Positions 1 to 9,317 of a stretch of 64,000 bases of DNA are shown in pieces. Made by a program: the position numbers and the translations under genes. Origin of the DNA: Candidatus Sulfuritelmatomonas gaucii. GTDB taxonomy: Bacteria > Acidobacteriota > Terriglobia > Terriglobales > Acidobacteriaceae. The stretch is taken from assembly GCA_900290245.1 (NCBI GenBank), contig OKRB01000090.1:830-64829 (forward strand), written 5' to 3'. The notes beneath the pieces were generated by a model. The model had not been told where the DNA came from. It did no database searches and saw only the letters and a list, made by a program, of their open reading frames with translations. Position 1 is the stretch's first letter. The number at the start of each line of letters is the position of its first letter.

Positions 1-960
1 GGCGACGGAGAAGAGGCGCTTACCGTCAGCGTCAGTCGCCAGTGCGCGAGCCTGCTCCTTGATGAAGTGGCTGCGCGGATCGCTGACGGTGTAGACCGGG
101 TGGCCGAAACCGATAATGACCTCGTGGTTGGCAATGCGGCGGCGAATGTCGGCCTCGGCTTCGTCGGCTGATGCGTAGCGCTGCTGAATTTCGAGAGCGA
201 CTTCATTGGCGCCCCCGTGCTTGGGTCCTTTGAGCGCGCCAATGGCGCCCGCGACGCATGAGTAAAGATCGGAGCCTGTTCCGGCAATCACGCGAGCCGT
301 AAAAGTAGACGCGTTGAATTCGTGCTCCGCGTAGAGGACGAGCGAAACCTGCATGGCGCGGATCCACTCGGCACTGGCTGGCTCGCCGTGCAACAGGTGA
401 AGAAAATGCGCGGCCAGCGAATCGCTGTCGGCATCGGTCTCGATGCGCCTGCCATTGCGCGCAAAGTGATGCCAATAGAGGAGCATCGAAGGCAGCGAAG
501 CCAGAAGCCTGTCGGCAATATCGCGCGCTTCGGCGGCATTGTGATCGTCGGCCTCGGGCTGCACGCAGCCCAGCACTGATACGCCTGTGCGCAATACGTC
601 CATGGGGTGCGCCGAAGCGGGCAGCAACTCGAGTGCCCGCTTGACTTCATGCGGCAATCCGCGCAGGCCGAGCAGCTTCTTGCGATAGGCGGCCAGATCG
701 GCAGTGTTGGGCAATTTGCCATACACCAGCAGATGCGCGACCTCGATGAATTCGCAGTGCGCGGCCAAATCGGCGATGTTGTAGCCGCGATAGTGCAAGT
801 CGTTGCCGCTCTGGCCGACGGTGCAAACCGCAGTTTCGCCCGCCACCGTACCCGATAGCGCCACGGACTTTTTGGGTTTGAAGACAGGGCCCCCGGGCGA
901 CTGGTTCTTGTCATCGAGGTGAACAGGCGCCGGCGCACGCCCCGCTTCTTGAACGCTCAT
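1..960 (-). CDS. prpC: 2-methylcitrate synthase (partial, C-terminus beyond window)
   Basis: Condenses propionyl-CoA with oxaloacetate in the methylcitrate cycle; cytoplasmic. The frame is open from an ATG at 960 to the window edge, giving 320 codons out of the roughly 370-390 usual for the family, so the C-terminus is missing only because the window ends. Visible citrate-synthase features are HYRGYNIADL near residue 45, the histidine-containing GPKHGGANE segment near residue 240 and GFGHPVY near residue 290. The last two carry the catalytic histidines. Citrate synthase proper is the alternative, but the short N-terminus and the adjacent prpB, 49 bp upstream on the same strand, favour PrpC. 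No prpD or acnD is visible here. Confidence 0.9.
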   Translation of the reverse strand, partial: MSVQEAGRAPAPVHLDDKNQSPGGPVFKPKKSVALSGTVAGETAVCTVGQSGNDLHYRGYNIADLAAHCEFIEVAHLLVYGKLPNTADLAAYRKKLLGLRGLPHEVKRALELLPASAHPMDVLRTGVSVLGCVQPEADDHNAAEARDIADRLLASLPSMLLYWHHFARNGRRIETDADSDSLAAHFLHLLHGEPASAEWIRAMQVSLVLYAEHEFNASTFTARVIAGTGSDLYSCVAGAIGALKGPKHGGANEVALEIQQRYASADEAEADIRRRIANHEVIIGFGHPVYTVSDPRSHFIKEQARALATDADGKRLFSVA

Positions 961-1009
961 GAATTGACCCCCAGCGAGGATTAAGCTAACGAATCAATGC
1001 AGGAAATGT

Positions 1010-1948
1010 CTACTCAGGCTTTTTGCCCCGCCCCTTCGCTGCTCCGTTTTCTTGTTCCCTGCTTTTTGCGAATAACTCGTCGAGCTTCTGCTCGTAGGCG
1101 TGATAGCCAAGATAGCGGTAGAGATCGTCGCGCGACTGCATCAGCGGCAGCACGCTCTTTTGCGTGCCTTCGGTGCGAATAGTCTCATAGACCTTTAGCG
1201 CCGCGGCGTTCATAGCGCGATAAGCCGCGCAGCAATAGAGAATGATATCGACGCCGGCACTGGCGAGCTCGTCGCGCGTGAAGAGCGGCGTTTTGCCGAA
1301 CTCAGTAATGTTGGCGAGGATTGGCACGCCTGCAGCCTTGCGAAATGCCGTGTACATCGCGAGTTCCGTCACTGCCTCGGCAAAGATCATGTCCGCGCCT
1401 GCAGCCACGTAGACCTGCGCGCGCTCGATTGCCCGGTCCATGCCTTCGCCGGCGAGCGCGTCCGTGCGCGCCATGATCACAAATTGTGAATCCGTTCGCG
1501 CGTCCACCGCCGCTTTGATGCGGTCAACCATCTCCGCGGGTGGAACAAGCTCCTTGCCCGGCCTGTGTCCGCAGCGCTTGGCGCTGACCTGGTCCTCGAT
1601 GTGCACGGCGGCCGCGCCGGCCTTGATCATCTGGCGAATGGTGCGCGCGATGTTGAACGCTCCACCCCATCCGGTGTCGATGTCGACCAGCAGTGGCAGC
1701 GCGCAGGCATCGGTGATGCGGCGGACGTCGGTCAGCACGTCTTCCATGGTGCTGATGCCCAGGTCAGGGATGCCGAGAGAATTGGCGGCCACGCCTCCAC
1801 CGGAAAGATAAATGGCGCGGAAGCCTGTGGCCTCGGCCAATCGCGCAGCGTAGGCGTTGATGGCGCCCACCACCTGCAAGGGCTTTTCAGCCGCGAGCGC
1901 CGCACGAAAGCGCGCTCCCGCTGTTCCATGGTTGCGATCGTCCGCCAC
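1010..1948 (-). CDS. prpB: 2-methylisocitrate lyase
   Basis: Cleaves 2-methylisocitrate to pyruvate and succinate, the last step of the methylcitrate cycle. The 312-aa protein is full length for the ICL/PEP-mutase superfamily. It shows the metal-binding DIDTGWGG segment (about residues 89-96), HIEDQ and the catalytic KRCGH loop (about residues 124-128), which distinguishes methylisocitrate lyase from carboxy-PEP mutases. The start is GTG at 1948, behind a good AGGAAGG ribosome site a few bases upstream. It lies 49 bp before prpC on the same strand, so the two are probably cotranscribed for propionyl-CoA disposal. The KRCGH motif makes isocitrate lyase less likely but does not exclude broad activity. 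Confidence 0.92.
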   Translation of the reverse strand: MADDRNHGTAGARFRAALAAEKPLQVVGAINAYAARLAEATGFRAIYLSGGGVAANSLGIPDLGISTMEDVLTDVRRITDACALPLLVDIDTGWGGAFNIARTIRQMIKAGAAAVHIEDQVSAKRCGHRPGKELVPPAEMVDRIKAAVDARTDSQFVIMARTDALAGEGMDRAIERAQVYVAAGADMIFAEAVTELAMYTAFRKAAGVPILANITEFGKTPLFTRDELASAGVDIILYCCAAYRAMNAAALKVYETIRTEGTQKSVLPLMQSRDDLYRYLGYHAYEQKLDELFAKSREQENGAAKGRGKKPE

Positions 1949-2093
1949 GAGCCTTCCTCTGGCGCATCATAACAGGGTTTTCACAGGGATTTCCCGCGAC
2001 CGGCTTCCGAAAGGTAGCCGCGCGGTGCGACAATCGACCCGTCGGGGCCGTAGCTCAACAAAACAAGGCTCTGGCCGGAGGAGAAGCAATCCT

Positions 2094-2642
2094 ATGAAAC
2101 GTGTTCTCGTATGTATGGGCCTTCTGTTTGCAGCGACGACTCTTCTTGCCCAGCAGACAGCGCCGCCCAAGAGCCCGCCGGAAACAGCGTCGGCGACCAT
2201 CCAGGGCAAGACCATCTCCATCAACTACAACTCGCCGCGTGTGAATGGGCGTGAAGGCCAGATTTTCACTAAAGACGGACTCATCGCGAAGACCCATAAG
2301 TCGTACCCCGTTTGGCGTGCCGGAGCCAACGCGGCTACCACGCTGAAGACTGACGGCGACATTACGATCGGCGACCTCAACGTTGCCGCCGGCACCTACA
2401 CTCTGTTTGTAGACATCTCCAACCCTTCGCAGTGGACGTTGATCGTGAACAAGAAGACTGGCGAATGGGGACTTGCCTACGACAGTTCGCAAGATTTGGG
2501 CAAAACACAGATGACGATGTCGAAGCCCCAATCGATGGTCGAAGACCTCACGTACACGTTGACCGACGATGGCGGCGGCAAGGGCACGCTGACGCTGGCG
2601 TGGGAAGATGTGACCGCTTCGGTACCGATTCAAGTACATTGA
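2094..2642 (+). CDS. DUF2911 family secreted protein
   Basis: A 182-aa protein with a clear Sec signal peptide (MKRVLVCMGLLFAATTLLAQ). After cleavage it has a compact beta-rich domain. YPVWRAGANAATTL and GTYTLFVDI are typical of DUF2911 proteins, which are common in Acidobacteriota and Bacteroidota; their function is unknown. The frame extends upstream, but ATG 2094 is chosen because a GGAGGAG ribosome site sits about 8 bases before it and the signal peptide begins there. It is transcribed divergently from prpB and looks monocistronic. Its location is predicted to be periplasmic or extracellular. Confidence 0.85.
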   Translation: MKRVLVCMGLLFAATTLLAQQTAPPKSPPETASATIQGKTISINYNSPRVNGREGQIFTKDGLIAKTHKSYPVWRAGANAATTLKTDGDITIGDLNVAAGTYTLFVDISNPSQWTLIVNKKTGEWGLAYDSSQDLGKTQMTMSKPQSMVEDLTYTLTDDGGGKGTLTLAWEDVTASVPIQVH

Positions 2643-2691
2643 CGGCCGATTTGCCCGGCTCGGCATGCACGCAGCGAGGGTGGCAGGTTCG

Positions 2692-2720
2692 TTCAGGATT
2701 TGCCGCCCTCCCGCTACAAT
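2692..2720 (+). promoter_or_regulatory. Predicted promoter of the zinc-ribbon gene
   Basis: A -10 box TACAAT lies at 2715-2720, with a weak -35-like TTCAGG at 2692-2697 and a 17-bp spacer. The same TACAAT hexamer recurs upstream of several other plus-strand genes here (20344, 47623, 56710, 14991), which suggests a housekeeping sigma factor that tolerates poor -35 boxes. Inferred from sequence only. Confidence 0.35.
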
Positions 2721-2761
2721 AGAGAGTGTTGATTCATTCCTTGCCGAGGGGTTAAGAAGCT

Positions 2762-3100
2762 TTGCCGTTGTACGCATATCGCTGCACGCAGTGCGGCCAT
2801 CGATTCGAGAAAATTCAGCGATTCAATGACGAGCCGGAGAAGGTGTGCCCGAAGTGCGGCGGCGCGCTGGAGCGGCCGTTGACGGCGCCGGGACTGCAAT
2901 TCAAAGGCGCCGGATGGTACGTGAACGATTACGCTCCGAAGAGCAGCGCGCCCGCGGGCGAAGCCGCGCCTTCGGAAAAGAAACCGGCCACGGAAAGCAA
3001 ATCAGAGAGCAAGTCAGATACCGCAAGTGCTGGAAGCAGCGGCAAAGACAACGCCTCCGGTTCAACTTCTACCTCGACTCCGAGCCCCAAGAAGGATTGA
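2762..3100 (+). CDS. FmdB family zinc-ribbon protein
   Basis: A 112-aa protein. Its N-terminal 45 residues form the FmdB/CxxC regulatory zinc ribbon: PLYAYRCTQCGHRFE followed by CPKCGG, i.e. two CxxC pairs at about residues 8-11 and 29-32 that would bind one zinc. The C-terminal half is a low-complexity Ser/Lys/Ala-rich tail, presumably disordered. The start is TTG at 2762; this frame start gives the canonical MPLYAYRC family N-terminus, and GAGG lies about 10 bases upstream. FmdB-type proteins are often annotated as regulatory, but a defined target is lacking for most. A TACAAT promoter lies about 45 bp upstream. Confidence 0.85.
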   Translation: MPLYAYRCTQCGHRFEKIQRFNDEPEKVCPKCGGALERPLTAPGLQFKGAGWYVNDYAPKSSAPAGEAAPSEKKPATESKSESKSDTASAGSSGKDNASGSTSTSTPSPKKD

Positions 3101-3114
3101 TCGAACGGCATGGG

Positions 3115-3129
3115 GCCAGATGATCTGGC
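3115..3129 (+). terminator. Stem-loop after the zinc-ribbon gene
   Basis: A perfect 6-bp stem (GCCAGA / TCTGGC) with loop TGA lies 14 bp after the stop codon. It is extended by weaker outer pairing (GGCAT / ATGTGCC). No U-tract follows, so it may be a weak or Rho-assisted terminator or a 3' stabilising hairpin. Confidence 0.3.
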
Positions 3130-3186
3130 TCATGTGCCCTGACGTGCCGGCATAGGATAATGGAGCCTGAATTCCAGGACTCCTCA

Positions 3187-4605
3187 ATGCCTCCTGATGG
3201 TTCGCTAGAGGTTCAGCCACAAACAGACAGTGCGAGCGCAGATCGCGCGTCTTCCAGGGAAAACTTGTTCCGCTCGCTGGCCGCCGTCGCCGCGGTGTTG
3301 TTCGTAGCTGGGATCGTCGCGGAGCGACTGCACGCCAGCGCTGACATGGCGGCTGCGTTGCGCTGGGCCGGCATTGGCTTGTTCGTTCCTGTTGCCTTGC
3401 GGCGGCGATCGCTGTTGGTGTGGACGTTCTTTGCCATGGTGGTCGGGGCGGAGCTCGGCGTTGACGCGCCGCACTTCGCTGCGCAAACCCGCTTTTTGGC
3501 GGACATTTTTCTGCGCCTCATCCGCATGATTGTGGCTCCGCTGATCTTTGGCGGCCTGGTAACTGGAATCGCGGGGCACGGGGAATTGCGCGCGGTGGGG
3601 CGTGTCGCGCTCAAAGCGGTCATATTCTTTGAGGTGGTCACAACGCTGGGCATTTTTCTTGGCGCGATCGCCATTAACCTTTCGGGAGCGGGATGGGGCA
3701 TCGCGCTGCCTGCCGCAGGACAGACCCTGGTCTCCCAGGCACACGCGCCCGGATGGCAAGACATCGTTCTCAACGTTTTTCCTGAAAACATTGCGCAAGC
3801 CGTAGCGCAGAACCAGATTCTGCAGGTGGCAGTGTTCTCGCTGCTGTTCGGCGTGGCTTTGGCGATGCTGAAAGAACCGCGTCGCGCACCACTGGTCAAC
3901 GTGCTGCAATCGCTCACGGATGTAATGTTCGCCATCACGCGCGTCGTTATGTTGATGGCGCCGGTCGCGGCGGGAGCGGCGCTGGCGTACACGGTGGGCA
4001 GCATGGGACTGCTCACGCTGCTGCCGCTGGTCAAGCTTGTGGTGACGTACTACGCGGCGCTTGGGGTCTTTGTTCTGTTGGTGCTGGCGCCGATCCTGTT
4101 TATTGCGCGAATTCCGCTGCGACGGTTCTGCGCGGCTATCGGCGAGCCTGCGGCCATCGGATTTGCCACCACAACTTCAGAGGCCGCGCTGCCGCTGGCC
4201 ATGGAACGCATGGAAGAGTTCGGCGTGCCGCGCTGGATTGTTTCGTTCGTCATTCCCACCGGCTACAGCTTCAACATGACCGGATCGAGCCTGTATCTCT
4301 CCATGGCTGCAATCTTCGCCGCGCAGGCGGCGGGAATGCACCTGACCATAGGCGAGCAACTTGTAATGGTGTTCACGCTGATGCTTACGAGCAAGGGCGT
4401 AGCCGGCGTGCCGCGTTCAGTGCTGGTAATCCTGATGGGGACCGCGGCCGCGTTCCATATTCCGACGACGGCAATCATGATCATCCTCGGCGTGGACACG
4501 CTGATGGATATGGGCCGTACTGCGATGAACGTGATTGGCAACTGCATGGCCAGTGCAGTAGTGGCGCGATGGGAAGGGGACCTGCCGGAAGCAGGGACCA
4601 AGTGA
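3187..4605 (+). CDS. Dicarboxylate/amino acid:cation symporter (DAACS family)
   Basis: Secondary transporter of the GltP/DctA (SLC1-like) fold, predicted to import dicarboxylates or acidic amino acids with Na+ or H+. The 472-aa protein has about eight membrane helices and two re-entrant hairpins. Recognisable blocks are FATTTSEAALPL (hairpin 1), PTGYSFNMTGSSLY (helix 7), LTSKGVAGVP (hairpin 2) and LMDMGRTAMNVIGN (helix 8). The usual NMDGT/NLDGT motif reads NMTGS, so the aspartate is lost. An in-frame ATG at 3160 exists, but 3187 is preferred because AGGA lies 7 bp before it and a TAGGAT -10-like box overlaps the upstream ATG. Its substrate cannot be fixed from sequence. Confidence 0.85.
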   Translation: MPPDGSLEVQPQTDSASADRASSRENLFRSLAAVAAVLFVAGIVAERLHASADMAAALRWAGIGLFVPVALRRRSLLVWTFFAMVVGAELGVDAPHFAAQTRFLADIFLRLIRMIVAPLIFGGLVTGIAGHGELRAVGRVALKAVIFFEVVTTLGIFLGAIAINLSGAGWGIALPAAGQTLVSQAHAPGWQDIVLNVFPENIAQAVAQNQILQVAVFSLLFGVALAMLKEPRRAPLVNVLQSLTDVMFAITRVVMLMAPVAAGAALAYTVGSMGLLTLLPLVKLVVTYYAALGVFVLLVLAPILFIARIPLRRFCAAIGEPAAIGFATTTSEAALPLAMERMEEFGVPRWIVSFVIPTGYSFNMTGSSLYLSMAAIFAAQAAGMHLTIGEQLVMVFTLMLTSKGVAGVPRSVLVILMGTAAAFHIPTTAIMIILGVDTLMDMGRTAMNVIGNCMASAVVARWEGDLPEAGTK

Positions 4606-4652
4606 CCAGGGGAGTGGCCTCTGCGTGGTGCTTTCTATCGTTGAGATAATGA

Positions 4653-7130
4653 GTGAGCATGTCTTTGCTTGATCCCATTCCGTCGCCGGTGCAGCACGCC
4701 GATCTGGTGGCGCTCGAGTGGGAGCCACTGCTGGCGCTCGTGGCGGGCTTTGCCGCGTCGCCGGTAGGCCGCGCGGCGATTCTTGCGCTGCATCCTTCAA
4801 CAGATGAAGAGTGGATCGGCCTCCAGCACAAGCTGGCCGGCGAAGTCCGGCTGCTGCTCAACGAGCAAGTCTCGATTCCTCTCGGAGGCTTGGTCGATCC
4901 GACAGAACTCGCTGCGAAAGCGCAGATTGCCGGCGCGGCTCTGGAGACCGCGGAACTTCAAGCCGTGGCGCGGCTGGCCAACGATGTAGCGTCGTGGCAG
5001 GCGCTGCTGCGCGAGCCGCCCGTGCGGCTCGTGGGCAAGCTGCCAGGGCTCTCGGAGCTTTCGGCGTCACTAACCAGCAGCCTGCGGCCTCTCGCCGAAT
5101 CCATCGAGCGCAAAATTCAACCTGACGGCTCGCTGGCCGACGATGCATCGCCGGAGCTGCATCGCCTCCGCCGCGAGCAGGAGCGGCAGCAGAAAGTGAT
5201 TGAGGAGAGCCTGCGCACGGCGCTGCACAAGCTCTCCGGTGAGGGCGCCACGCAGGACGACGTCATCACCATTCGTGGCGAGCGTTTCGTGATTCCCGTG
5301 CGCGCGGAACTCAAGCGGCGCGTGACGGGAGTGATTCACGGGGCGAGTTCGTCAGGCCAGACGGTTTACGTGGAGCCGCTTGAAACCATCGAGCAGAATA
5401 ACGAACTGGTGCGGCTGATCGAGGAAGAGCAGGAGGAGATTCATCGCATCTTTGTCGCGCTCACGCGGCAAGTGTCCGGCTATGCCCACAGTTTGGTCGA
5501 AGGTGCGCGCGTGCTGGCGTTGGTCGATAGCTTGCTGGCGCGGGCACGCTTTGGCCGCGACTTTGATTGCGTAGCGCCGACTTTTGGACCCGAGTCGCTA
5601 CTGGTTGAAAGCGCTCGGCACCCACTTCTCGAAAAGAGTCTGCGAGCGGCGGGCGGGACAATTGTCCCGCTCATTCTCGAGCTGACGGCGGACGAGCGCC
5701 AGCTCATCATCAGCGGGCCCAACACTGGCGGCAAGACGGTGGCGCTGAAGACCGTGGCCCTGCTGGCGATGATGGCGCAGGCGGGAATTCCTGTGCCCGC
5801 AGCTTCCGCAAGCTTCCCGGTTTTCACGGCGTTCCTGGCCGACATTGGCGACGCGCAGTCGATCGAAGCGGCGCTGTCGACGTTCTCCGCGCATATCACG
5901 AATCTCGACCGGCTCTCCCGCCTCGCGGACGCTCGTTCGCTGGTGCTGCTCGATGAGTTGGGTTCGGCGACTGATCCTGAGGAAGGCGCGGCGCTGGCTG
6001 TGGCCGTGGCCGCGTATTTTCTTGCGGCCGGAGCGTGGTCGATGATCTCGACGCATCACACGTCGCTCAAAGTCTATGCGGCCAACACGCCGGGCGTGCG
6101 CAACGCCGCGGCGGGGGTGGATGAAAAGACACTGGTGCCCAACTACCAGTTTCATCTTGGCGTGCCGGGCGCGTCGGCGGGCATTCAAACCGCGCAGCGG
6201 CTGGGGCTGAATGCGGCGATTATCTCGGGGGCGCGGGAGCGGCTGGGCTCGCAGCAGGCTGACGTCGCGCGGTTCCTCGACAAGCTGCACAAGGAACTGG
6301 CGGAACTCGAAGAAGAGCGCAAGACGACGCGCGAGCAGCAGTACGCGCTGAACCAGGAGCGAAAAAAGCTGGAGCGCGAAGGCGACGCGGAGGTCCGAAG
6401 CCGCGTGCGCGAGCTCGAAGGCAAGCTGGCCTCGCTGCTGAAGGATTTCGAATTTCAAATGCGCGAGAATGTGCGCGCGGTTGAGGACCGTGCAGCGCAA
6501 CAGAAGCTATCCAAAGAAGCAGAACGGCGGATCAACAGATTGCGGCGCGAGTTTCAGGAGAGCTTTAACCAAACAGTCGTAGCGCATCGCACCGGCGCGG
6601 ACCAGGGAGACCAGAACGCCCAGCCGCATGTGGTGCGTCATGTGGCGGCGGGCGACCAGGTGCGCTTGAGGTCGATGGGCAAAGTGGCCGTGGTGCAGCG
6701 CGAGATTGAGAAAGACCTGTTCGAGGTCGCGCTGGGGCCTATCAAAATGCGCGTCAAGCGGGATGATATTGCCGAGGTGCTGCGCACGGTGGAGTCTCGG
6801 ACGAGTTCAGCACAAAGTCCACTGGCGGCTGCGAGCAAGCAGATGGGCGTGCACGTCTCTGTGACAAGTGCGAACACCGACGAGATGCGCACGGAGATCA
6901 ATTTGATCGGCCGCACCGTCGATGAGGCGACCGACGAGCTCGAAAAATATCTCGACCGCGCGTTTCTTGCGGGGCTACCGCGGGTGCGTGTGATTCACGG
7001 CCACGGTGCCGGCATCCTGCGTCGCGGCGTACGCGAGTTTCTGAAAAACCATCCGCACGTCGCCGGAATCGAAGAGGCTCCGCAGAATGAGGGCGGGCAG
7101 GGAGCAACCCTGGTTGAGCTGCGGCAGTGA
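4653..7130 (+). CDS. mutS2: Endonuclease MutS2 with Smr domain
   Basis: Homologue of MutS2/RqcU, which acts in suppression of recombination and/or on collided ribosomes. The 825-aa protein has an N-terminal core/clamp region. Next is a P-loop ATPase with Walker A GPNTGGKT at about residue 355 and Walker B LVLLDELGSATDP at about 433. A long charged coiled coil spans about residues 530-640. The C-terminal Smr nuclease domain (about residues 745-825) has the HGHG motif in RVIHGHGAGILRRGV. The canonical LDLHG/LDLR-type Smr strand reads INLIGRT. GTG 4653 and ATG 4659 are both plausible starts, two codons apart. No partner genes are adjacent. Confidence 0.93.
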   Translation: MSMSLLDPIPSPVQHADLVALEWEPLLALVAGFAASPVGRAAILALHPSTDEEWIGLQHKLAGEVRLLLNEQVSIPLGGLVDPTELAAKAQIAGAALETAELQAVARLANDVASWQALLREPPVRLVGKLPGLSELSASLTSSLRPLAESIERKIQPDGSLADDASPELHRLRREQERQQKVIEESLRTALHKLSGEGATQDDVITIRGERFVIPVRAELKRRVTGVIHGASSSGQTVYVEPLETIEQNNELVRLIEEEQEEIHRIFVALTRQVSGYAHSLVEGARVLALVDSLLARARFGRDFDCVAPTFGPESLLVESARHPLLEKSLRAAGGTIVPLILELTADERQLIISGPNTGGKTVALKTVALLAMMAQAGIPVPAASASFPVFTAFLADIGDAQSIEAALSTFSAHITNLDRLSRLADARSLVLLDELGSATDPEEGAALAVAVAAYFLAAGAWSMISTHHTSLKVYAANTPGVRNAAAGVDEKTLVPNYQFHLGVPGASAGIQTAQRLGLNAAIISGARERLGSQQADVARFLDKLHKELAELEEERKTTREQQYALNQERKKLEREGDAEVRSRVRELEGKLASLLKDFEFQMRENVRAVEDRAAQQKLSKEAERRINRLRREFQESFNQTVVAHRTGADQGDQNAQPHVVRHVAAGDQVRLRSMGKVAVVQREIEKDLFEVALGPIKMRVKRDDIAEVLRTVESRTSSAQSPLAAASKQMGVHVSVTSANTDEMRTEINLIGRTVDEATDELEKYLDRAFLAGLPRVRVIHGHGAGILRRGVREFLKNHPHVAGIEEAPQNEGGQGATLVELRQ

Positions 7131-7208
7131 GACACACTGCGCCGCCGACGAGTCAGCTTTTCCCGTCAACGATTCAATTGAGTCGAGCGATCTGACCGAT
7201 AGCGTCTC

Positions 7209-9224
7209 TCATTCCTTGCGCGGATTGCCTTTGAGAGGTGGAGTTGCTGCCGGTTTGTCCGCGTCGATTGAGGCGCCCGGTCCGACTTTTTGCATCAGGA
7301 GCGCGCCGAGTCCTTCCAGGACTCCGCCAACCGAACCGCCGCCACCCGTGACCAGAGTGTTGGGCATAAATGGGACGTTGCTCCGGGAGAGAGCCTCGAT
7401 TGCGTTAACGAGGGCCGTGGCTCCCTGGCCCAATGCCGCGACCTGCTTCTGATAAGCCTCGGCGCGTGCCAAACCCACGGCCCTTACCTGCGCGCCTTGC
7501 GCAGTACCAGTCCGCTCAATATAGGTGGCTTCACCGTCGGCCTCAGCCTTGCGAGCCTCAGCATTGTTCATTTTGATGCCGACGCCGACCGCAGCTTGCG
7601 CAAGCTGTGCCTGCATATCGGCAGTGCCCCTTGCCTTCTCCGTCTCAATGCGCTGATCCTGCGCCTGCCTCTGCATCTTGAAGGTTTCCACTTCCTGATG
7701 AGCGACCTCGCGCTCCGTGAGCACAGTGACCAGTGCCGCTGGGTAGATCACGTCCTGGATGTAGACGCCGCGGGTTTCGATCTCGTACTCGGCGAGTTTC
7801 TTCTGGATGTAGGCGAACGCTTCTTCCTGAACCACTTGACGAGTCTGGATAAACTTTATGGCTTCCATGCCGCCAATCTTGTCGCGGAAAAGGTTGCCAA
7901 CGGCGGCCTGCAGGACCTCGTTCACCAGGTTCTCCATGGAGCCGACCATCGAGATAACGCGAGGGGCTTTGGTGTCTGGAACGTGGATGAGGACCTGGAG
8001 GTCGATGGAGAAAACGAAGCCCTCATTGCTTTTGGCGATGATCGGTTCGAGGCGAGCGTCGAGGCCGTGGGCTCCCGTGACATCCTTGGCCCAGTCGAGT
8101 TTGAGGATGGCGGTGAGCACAACCTTGGCGTCGTAGATCCGGGGGTTGATCGGATACTTGCCGGTTCTCAATGCTTCCTGCCAGATGCCTTGGTGGCCCG
8201 GCCGCACCAGGCTGCCGAATTTGAATCCGACGCCAGACGTGTCCTGGGTCGGCAGGCCGACGTAGGCCTTGATAACAGCGACCTGGCCTTGTTCAACGAC
8301 CAGCATCGGCACCTGCTCAACGCGCACCAGAAACGGATTCAGGTTGTAGGCGCCGTAAAGAAGCGGATCGTGCTGCAACCCGATCTTGCCGCCGGCATCG
8401 AGGAATTGCTGGAAGTCCTGGTAGTTGTTGTGCAACGTGTTTTTGCTGCCGAGGATGGAGGCGATGAGCTGGAAATCGGTGGTGTCGGCTTTCTTCTCGA
8501 GTTCTGCTACGTCGTCGAATGTCCCCAATCGGCTGGCGATGGCGCCGGCTTGCAGTGGCTGGCCTTCGAGGGTGGTCACGATACCGATCATGTCGACGAC
8601 CTTGCCACTTTCGGCGGGGCGCGGCGCGATGCGCGTGACCTCAAGCTGACGTTCATCGAGGCCGAAAGCTTCGAAGGTGAGCCTGCCTTTTTCAGCGGCC
8701 TGCTTGCGGTATGCGTCGGAGATGGGGACGCCGAAGACTTGGGGCTTGGTAATGATCAAAAAGGCGACTGGATGAACCGGCGCCAGCATGCCAGGGGAGA
8801 GAACCGGTCTTTGCACACCCTTCTGGCCGCCGCTCGAAACGAACGTTGAGATGTCGGTAAAGTTGCCAAACTCGGCTTTATATACGCCCGACTTTGCGCC
8901 AATGGGCGTTGGTCCACCCACCTGCGCGATCACTACGCCAATTTGGCCTGCGGGCACCTGTACCCACGGATGTTTTTGAACCGCGTAAAGCAGGCAGAAC
9001 TTGAAGCGCAACCCGGGCATAAGCAATTCGGCCTGGTAGCCCGCTTCACCCTTGAAGGCCACCGGACTGTCGCCCGGCAGTTTTGCGCCAAATCGCTTGC
9101 GCACCAATCCGATTTGCGTTGGTCCGATGCTGTAGATCGATTTAAGAAGGAGAACGATGAAGACCAGGACCAGGACAGCGATTACGAATTCCAAGAGCGC
9201 GAGAGACGTTGGACTTGCAAACAT
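7209..9224 (-). CDS. SPFH/band 7 (flotillin-like) membrane protein
   Basis: A 671-aa protein anchored by one N-terminal transmembrane helix (about residues 5-32). A large region follows with band-7/prohibitin-type repeats, including an SPFH core around residues 370-520 (MENLVNEVLQAAVGNLFRDK). An Ala/Glu/Gln-rich coiled coil lies at about residues 520-600 and a Gly-rich tail after it. SPFH proteins assemble as membrane scaffolds that organise microdomains or protease access. The start is ATG 9224, with a strong GGAAGGG ribosome site; a longer frame adds 10 residues without support. A GATAAT/TTTTGC promoter lies upstream. It is longer than classical flotillins (about 400-500 aa). No NfeD partner is seen. 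Confidence 0.82.
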   Translation of the reverse strand: MFASPTSLALLEFVIAVLVLVFIVLLLKSIYSIGPTQIGLVRKRFGAKLPGDSPVAFKGEAGYQAELLMPGLRFKFCLLYAVQKHPWVQVPAGQIGVVIAQVGGPTPIGAKSGVYKAEFGNFTDISTFVSSGGQKGVQRPVLSPGMLAPVHPVAFLIITKPQVFGVPISDAYRKQAAEKGRLTFEAFGLDERQLEVTRIAPRPAESGKVVDMIGIVTTLEGQPLQAGAIASRLGTFDDVAELEKKADTTDFQLIASILGSKNTLHNNYQDFQQFLDAGGKIGLQHDPLLYGAYNLNPFLVRVEQVPMLVVEQGQVAVIKAYVGLPTQDTSGVGFKFGSLVRPGHQGIWQEALRTGKYPINPRIYDAKVVLTAILKLDWAKDVTGAHGLDARLEPIIAKSNEGFVFSIDLQVLIHVPDTKAPRVISMVGSMENLVNEVLQAAVGNLFRDKIGGMEAIKFIQTRQVVQEEAFAYIQKKLAEYEIETRGVYIQDVIYPAALVTVLTEREVAHQEVETFKMQRQAQDQRIETEKARGTADMQAQLAQAAVGVGIKMNNAEARKAEADGEATYIERTGTAQGAQVRAVGLARAEAYQKQVAALGQGATALVNAIEALSRSNVPFMPNTLVTGGGGSVGGVLEGLGALLMQKVGPGASIDADKPAATPPLKGNPRKE

Positions 9225-9262
9225 ATTCCCTTCCTTATTCCGATCGAAACGCACAAATACCG

Positions 9263-9290
9263 ATTATCCTTTTCACGATGGAACGCAAAA
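9263..9290 (-). promoter_or_regulatory. Predicted promoter of the SPFH gene
   Basis: On the minus strand, TTTTGC (9285-9290) and GATAAT (9263-9268) are separated by 16 bp and sit about 40 bp upstream of the ATG at 9224. It lies in the 93-bp gap after acnA, so the SPFH gene is probably transcribed on its own or from an internal promoter. Confidence 0.35.
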
Positions 9291-9317
9291 GGATGGGCGC
9301 AGGTCGCGTTGACGTCG

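Noticed and set aside
7290-8849. 519-codon plus-strand open frame
   Set aside because: Antisense shadow of the SPFH gene; composition is that of a reverse-complement frame, while the minus-strand product is a coherent family member.
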